Shown here in pieces: positions 56,394 to 60,042 of a stretch of DNA of 60,042 bases. Positions within the stretch are counted from its first letter, which is position 1. The number at the start of each line of letters is the position of its first letter. Made by a program: the position numbers and the translations under genes. Source of the DNA: an uncultured Eubacteriales bacterium (GTDB taxonomy: Bacteria > Bacillota > Clostridia > Oscillospirales > Acutalibacteraceae). The DNA is taken from contig OMYH01000018.1 of the NCBI GenBank assembly GCA_900315255.1, positions 1-60,042 of the forward strand. Reading direction: 5' to 3'. The notes under the pieces are model-generated. The model was not told the DNA's origin. It did not search any database and saw only the letters and a program-made list of their open reading frames with translations.

Positions 56394-56396
56394 GCT

Positions 56397-56855
56397 ATGT
56401 GGGTATACGAAAAGAAATTACAGTATCCTGTAAAGATAAAGAACCCGAATCCTGCGCTGGCAAAGATAATAATGAGCCAGTACGGCGGACCCGACGGCGA
56501 GCTTGGAGCGTCGCTGCGATATCTGTCGCAGAGGTTTTCGATGCCGTATCCCGAGCTTAAAGCGATCCTGACCGACATAGGCACAGAAGAGCTTGGACAT
56601 CTTGAGATGGTCGGCGCGATCATCTATCAGCTGACAAGGAATCTTACACCCGAGGAGATAAAAGCCGCAGGCATGGACGCATACTTTGTGGATCACACAA
56701 CAGGAGTATACCCCGCTTCGGCGGCAGGCGTACCGTTTACGGCGGCATATATCCAGTCAAAGGGAGATGTTCTCACAGATCTTCACGAAGACCTTGCGGC
56801 GGAGCAGAAGGCTATGAAAGCACTTGTATCCGCTAAAAGTTCCAATATATGTTAA
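56397..56855 (+). CDS. cotJC: CotJC (manganese-catalase-like coat protein), interrupted after about codon 139
   Basis: Residues 1-139 match CotJC throughout: WVYEKKLQYPV, GGPDGELGASLRYLSQRF, IGTEELGHLEM and DLAAEQKA. Complete CotJC has about 190 residues. After Ala139 (56811-56813) the match stops; 13 unrelated codons and a stop at 56855 follow, and these overlap the tail of the recombinase gene on the other strand. The missing part should hold the EREIVH helix with the last manganese-ligand histidine, so the truncated product should be inactive as a catalase. The break coincides with the start of a prophage, so excision could restore the frame. Confidence 0.92.
   Translation: MWVYEKKLQYPVKIKNPNPALAKIIMSQYGGPDGELGASLRYLSQRFSMPYPELKAILTDIGTEELGHLEMVGAIIYQLTRNLTPEEIKAAGMDAYFVDHTTGVYPASAAGVPFTAAYIQSKGDVLTDLHEDLAAEQKAMKALVSAKSSNIC
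56802..56835. other. Left attachment junction (attL) of the prophage in cotJC
   Basis: cotJC similarity ends at Ala139 (56811-56813) and the recombinase stop codon is 56833-56835, so the crossover lies between or just before these points. The core cannot be defined without the other end of the element. Confidence 0.6.
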
Positions 56856-58386
56856 TTATCCGGTTGCTGCGATTACCACCGACTTCAATATGATCGATCA
56901 AAGTCTGCACGGTTTCGAAATCCAGCTCCCGAATATCTTTGAATCTTCTTATAATCTCAAGACGGCTTTCCGAATCGGTCTGCCGTTTTTTAATTTCCAC
57001 CTGCTCTTCGACAATAGCGTCACGTTTTTTCAAGCATCTTTCTTTGTCTTTCGTAAAGCGTGTTTTCAGAACTGCAAAATCCTCGAAAGTGATAACTCCA
57101 TCGAGCTTATCAATATAAATCGATTCAAGGCGCTTGTCAAGCCTCCCGATCTCTTTATCAAGCTTTTTCAATGCCGCATCAAGCTTTATGCGCTTATTCT
57201 CGAGTCCGTTTAAACCTTCGAGCCGGTTCGCTGCTTTTTTTTCGTCTACGCAATCGGCATAAAGCTTCTGCACCTCCGACAGAACGACCCTTCGCAGCAC
57301 CTTGTCGGAAATATAATGTCCCGTACATCGCTCTTCTGCGATAAACTTCGTTGAGCAGCGATAATACCTGCTGCGGCGGTTGTAGAATATTCTCATACTT
57401 CCGCCGCATTCGGCACATCTGATTTTTCCCGCAAACACATTGACCGAATCGTATCTGTTCAACGACTTGGGTTTTTCTGCTCTGAGACTTTGAACACGCT
57501 CCCAGATATCACGGCTGATTATCGGTTCGTGAACGCCCTCCACTATATCCCATTCCTCACGCTTTTTCAGACGTTTCTTAGTCGATTTGTACGACACGTT
57601 CTCGCTCATACCCTGAACGACATTTCCGATATAAACCTCATTCGACAGCATTCGACTTATGGAATATGTGTGCCATAGATCACTGCACTCTTTATGAGCG
57701 TTTTGAAAAGGCTGTCCGTGAGCCTGCTTATATGAGGCGGGGTTTGGAATATGCTCGTCATTCAGACGCTTTGCGATTGATGTAATGCCCAATCCCGACA
57801 AATATAATGAAAACACATAGCGAACTACTTCTGCCGCTTCTTCGTCTACGATAAGCTTATTCTTGTTTTCAGGGTCTTTAATATATCCGTAGGGTGCAAA
57901 CGCTCCTACCCATAACCCCTCTTTCCGCTTGCTCGAAAGCGTTGCCCTGACATTTTCGGACAGATCGGAAAGATACCAACCGTCAACTAAAGCACTTATC
58001 TGACGCTGCTTCAGCGTACGGGTGTTAGCACTGTCGGTATTATCGACAACTCCGATAAACTGTATACCCCATATAGGAAACAATCCGTTTATGTACTTCT
58101 CCACTATCTCAACATCTCTTGCAAATCTCGACTGAGTCTTACACAGTACAATGTCGAACTTCTTACTGCGAGCATCTTCGATCAGCCTTCTGAACTCGGG
58201 GCGTTCTCTGTCCGAACCCGAGAAATCCTCGTCGTTGTAAATATCATAAACGTCCAATCCATTCTGCAAGCAGTAATCAAGCAGCATTCTCCGCTGGTTG
58301 GTTATGCTTTCGCTGTCGTCATCTTTGTTTATCTTATTTCTGTCTTCTTTTGATAAACGGATATAAATACCCGCTGTTTTGCTCAT
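56833..58386 (-). CDS. Large serine recombinase (site-specific integrase/excisionase)
   Basis: The 517-residue enzyme has the resolvase N-terminus with Ser12 in YIRLSKED and DEDFSGSDRERPEF. The recombinase domain (about 165-275) contains GYIKDP and SRMLSNEVYIGN. A zinc ribbon (CAEC at about 322, later YYRC and C) and a coiled-coil region (about 370-475) follow. All are expected of phage integrases such as those in skin and SPbeta-type elements. It ends 20 nt past the cotJC break, convergent with it. Transcribed leftward out of the element, with a small upstream gene sharing ATGA with its start. Confidence 0.95.
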   Translation of the reverse strand: MSKTAGIYIRLSKEDRNKINKDDDSESITNQRRMLLDYCLQNGLDVYDIYNDEDFSGSDRERPEFRRLIEDARSKKFDIVLCKTQSRFARDVEIVEKYINGLFPIWGIQFIGVVDNTDSANTRTLKQRQISALVDGWYLSDLSENVRATLSSKRKEGLWVGAFAPYGYIKDPENKNKLIVDEEAAEVVRYVFSLYLSGLGITSIAKRLNDEHIPNPASYKQAHGQPFQNAHKECSDLWHTYSISRMLSNEVYIGNVVQGMSENVSYKSTKKRLKKREEWDIVEGVHEPIISRDIWERVQSLRAEKPKSLNRYDSVNVFAGKIRCAECGGSMRIFYNRRSRYYRCSTKFIAEERCTGHYISDKVLRRVVLSEVQKLYADCVDEKKAANRLEGLNGLENKRIKLDAALKKLDKEIGRLDKRLESIYIDKLDGVITFEDFAVLKTRFTKDKERCLKKRDAIVEEQVEIKKRQTDSESRLEIIRRFKDIRELDFETVQTLIDHIEVGGNRSNRIINIYWNF

Positions 58387-58586
58387 AACACGTCACCTCT
58401 TTTTACAGCGGCTTCGTTATGGCAAGGTAAATCTTGTAAGTATGATACCACGGAACGATCGGAAGTGTCAATAGAAAGACTTCGTTTGATAATGTCAACG
58501 AAAATATCATTTACGGTCTGTTTTTTCCCGTCTCTATTCTTATAATAGTTATTCACAGTGATACTGATATTAATCACCCCTTGCAA
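58383..58586 (-). CDS. Small protein coupled to the recombinase
   Basis: Up to 67 residues, ending VKRGDVL, with the stop codon overlapping the recombinase ATG (58383-58386). The first codon is uncertain: the frame begins at a TTG, and an AAGGGG lies just after it rather than before, so the true protein may be shorter. The protein is basic-polar without a membrane segment (VNNYYKNRDGKKQTVNDIFVDIIKRSL). I do not recognise it. A recombination directionality or regulatory role is conceivable only from position. Confidence 0.5.
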   Translation of the reverse strand: MQGVINISITVNNYYKNRDGKKQTVNDIFVDIIKRSLSIDTSDRSVVSYLQDLPCHNEAAVKRGDVL

Positions 58587-58623
58587 GTCGAAATAAGATT
58601 ATCTTTTATGCTAATCTATGACA

Positions 58624-58652
58624 AAACCGATTGTCCATATAACAATCGGTTT
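58624..58652 (-). terminator. Hairpin after the lysis genes
   Basis: AAACCGATTGT (58624-58634), 7-nt loop, ACAATCGGTTT (58642-58652): a perfect 11-bp stem followed on the minus strand by TGTCATAG, with only a short T run. It separates holin from the recombinase unit. A small palindrome AAGATTATCTT lies at 58595-58605. Confidence 0.6.
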
Positions 58653-58670
58653 ATAGTCTGAAATAGATTT

Positions 58671-58880
58671 TTATTGTGTTTTTTCTTTTCCGTATTGCGA
58701 ACTGCTAAGTCCAAGCAACACTCCCAAAAAAGTATCCATTGCTGTGATTGTACCGACCACCTGTTCTCCATATGGGAAATTCCATATTGAAGCGAGTGTA
58801 AAATATAACGTGCCGACAGCAGGAAGAAAATATTGGGCTATCCATTTGAGGACATCGTAAACCTTATTACTGAAAACCAT
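58671..58880 (-). CDS. Phage holin
   Basis: The 69-residue protein has two hydrophobic stretches (about 10-32 and 40-58) and the wording VYDVLKWIAQYFLPAVGTLYF and GTITAMDTFLGVLLGLSSSQY of small Firmicute phage holins. It starts 2 nt after the preceding gene ends and lies in the same lysis cassette as the amidase. It would form membrane lesions that let the endolysin out. Confidence 0.9.
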   Translation of the reverse strand: MVFSNKVYDVLKWIAQYFLPAVGTLYFTLASIWNFPYGEQVVGTITAMDTFLGVLLGLSSSQYGKEKTQ

Positions 58881-58882
58881 AG

Positions 58883-59203
58883 TTATCCCTCCGCAGAATA
58901 TCTTGAATTCTTAATCGGCAGACGTGCTACCTCTTCCATAACACGCTTTGCAGAGCCGTTTCCGCCCATTTCCTGATATGGCTTGTATAAATAGACATAG
59001 AGATTCTCATACTCATCTTGGGTTATCCAACCTCTCTCTATGTATGACATCCCGAGATTGATTATTCTGTCATGCCCAAGTCCAATCAGCATTTGGGTTC
59101 GGAGATCGTTTTTTTCACTGCGTTTTTGAATATAAGCCCAAAAACCCGATGAAGCAAGAACAGAACAAATTATAGTAATCGCCGTTTGAATGATACCGTA
59201 CAA
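58883..59203 (-). CDS. Small phage membrane protein of the lysis cassette
   Basis: The 106-residue protein has one N-terminal membrane segment (about 3-24) and a soluble tail with MLIGLGHDRIINLGMSYIERGWITQDEYENL. Similar proteins accompany holin and amidase genes in clostridial prophages, but I cannot name a function. It lies 4 nt after the amidase stop and 2 nt before the holin. Confidence 0.75.
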   Translation of the reverse strand: MYGIIQTAITIICSVLASSGFWAYIQKRSEKNDLRTQMLIGLGHDRIINLGMSYIERGWITQDEYENLYVYLYKPYQEMGGNGSAKRVMEEVARLPIKNSRYSAEG

Positions 59204-59207
59204 TCTA

Positions 59208-60041
59208 TCACCCCATCATTTTATTAACATCCGCCTGCACCGCTTTGTAATCATACCCTGCGGCTGTCAGGCGGTTCTTTCGTTCGTCGCCGTTGCCCCA
59301 CTTGCCCTGTATAACCTCTTTTGCAAGCTCGGTGGCGGTCTTTTTCGCTGTTCCCGTTGTGGTTATAAAGCAGTCTTTGAACCCCGCTTTAATAACTTTA
59401 TCCCTGCACTTATCCGCGTTTGATTTCACAGAAAACGCTCCAACTTGTACCTTGTATAAGCCGTCCGCTTTTGTAACAAAAGCGTCGTCAAATCCCTTTG
59501 CGACGATCTTCTTCAGCTGCGCTTCCGCGTTTTCTTTCTTTGCAAATGCGCCTGTCTGCACTCGGTAGATCACTCCGTTTGTCTTGGTTGTATTAGTCTT
59601 TGTATCTGTCTTTGTATCTGCCTTTACGTCCGTCAATCTCGCCTTGAACTGCTCCCACTTTTTAGCACTGCCGCTGTCCTCGTTCCAGCCGATAATGCCC
59701 GGGCAAAGCTTGCCTGTAACGTCGTAGTGTCTGATGACATGATCTATCGGTATGTTGTACGTCTGCATAAGATACTTCACAAGCTCGGCAGCCTTTGCAA
59801 CTACCTTATCCGTAAAGCTCCACTTCTTAGAGTTCGCCTGATCGCTTGCCTGCCAGTTCGAATTTGTTGAGCAAACCTCAATGCCGATACTGTTTGCGTT
59901 CGTGCATATGCCGTGGAATTTACCGCCCATGCTGTACGGGTTTTTGTTATCGCCGCAGTGCCAGCAGAAGCGGTTTCTGATGTCGGGATTGAACTGCACG
60001 ATCGTTTCATCGTCAACGATATAATCCGCACTTGCATATAC
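59208..60041 (-). CDS. Phage N-acetylmuramoyl-L-alanine amidase with SPOR and CW_7 domains (5-prime end outside window)
   Basis: At least 277 residues are visible; the frame is open to the window end, so the start is missing (visible beginning ...SADYIVDDETIVQF). The Amidase_2 fold shows a zinc histidine in WHCGD, IGIEVCSTN, and HVIRHYDVTGKLCPG. Two SPOR-like repeats follow (VIYRVQTGAFAKKENAEAQL and LYKVQVGAFSVKSNADKCR). The end is a CW_7-like wall-binding repeat (LAKEVIQGKWGNGDERKNRL). It is the endolysin of the prophage. Confidence 0.92.
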   Translation of the reverse strand, partial: VYASADYIVDDETIVQFNPDIRNRFCWHCGDNKNPYSMGGKFHGICTNANSIGIEVCSTNSNWQASDQANSKKWSFTDKVVAKAAELVKYLMQTYNIPIDHVIRHYDVTGKLCPGIIGWNEDSGSAKKWEQFKARLTDVKADTKTDTKTNTTKTNGVIYRVQTGAFAKKENAEAQLKKIVAKGFDDAFVTKADGLYKVQVGAFSVKSNADKCRDKVIKAGFKDCFITTTGTAKKTATELAKEVIQGKWGNGDERKNRLTAAGYDYKAVQADVNKMMG

Positions 60042-60042
60042 A

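Larger units (their letters stand above)
56814..60042. mobile_element. Left end of a prophage integrated in cotJC
   Basis: From the cotJC break rightward every gene reads leftward: large serine recombinase, a small coupled protein, holin, a small membrane protein and an amidase endolysin. A recombinase next to a lysis cassette is a common prophage edge. The element is not bounded on the right within the window. The visible part has no structural or replication genes. Confidence 0.85.

Overview
The window looks like the chromosome of an anaerobic, endospore-forming, starch-degrading Firmicute close to Ruminococcus. The support comes from the sequence: a spoIIA operon and a cotJ operon (sporulation), several secreted dockerin-bearing proteins and two secreted GH13 amylases with starch-binding-like modules (an amylosome-type system), FAD-dependent ThyX, a ferredoxin:thioredoxin reductase-like protein, and Firmicute-type LexA, RNase Y and CIRCE control. 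The assignment below family level is inference.

Layout. 1-4 kb: tRNA-Thr, an acyl-CoA synthetase, a short hairpin repeat with inverted ends, and RNase Y. 4.7-5.8 kb: a secreted protein with a cohesin-like module and a dockerin. 6-10.2 kb (minus): thyX-tmk-DJ-1-formyl-THF cyclo-ligase-mltG, probably one unit from the promoter at 10253-10281 to the terminator at 5931-5968. 10.5-12.6 kb: a histidine phosphatase and spoIIAA-spoIIAB-sigF. 12.8-18.7 kb: alaS, a U32 peptidase, rsmD, coaD and a coiled-coil protein. 18.7-20.4 kb: an unknown protein and a VanY-type carboxypeptidase. 20.9-28.6 kb: rpoB-rpoC from their own strong promoter. 28.6-30.8 kb: a polysaccharide deacetylase, a dockerin protein and a headless dockerin remnant. 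31-33 kb: a lone 5S rRNA, thioredoxin with a tiny FTR-like protein, a patatin and a DUF3783 protein. 33-36.6 kb: an AEC transporter, a candidate multi-hairpin small RNA, and htpG under a perfect CIRCE operator. 37-45.4 kb: two PAP2 phosphatases and the starch cluster (dockerin amylase, CBM26-like amylase, CBM26-like dockerin protein). 45.7-55.6 kb (minus): a HAD phosphatase, a DUF188 protein, a two-component system followed by HtrA, a CYTH protein, a LexA-like repressor and an NlpC/P60 wall hydrolase. 55.9-60 kb: cotJA-cotJB-cotJC, with cotJC cut after about codon 139 by a prophage that starts with a large serine recombinase and carries a lysis cassette; the element runs off the window.

Most notable points: (i) the prophage interrupting the spore-coat gene cotJC, an arrangement resembling the developmentally excised skin and SPbeta/spsM elements; (ii) a probable unannotated RNA on the minus strand at about 34141-34319, with three hairpins of unrelated stem sequence but a nearly identical 12-nt loop, its own promoter and its own terminator; (iii) a LexA homologue that appears to have lost both the Ala-Gly cleavage site and the catalytic lysine; (iv) a dispersed intergenic repeat family marked by TGTTCTGTCATT, including a copy lying between the response regulator and histidine kinase genes.
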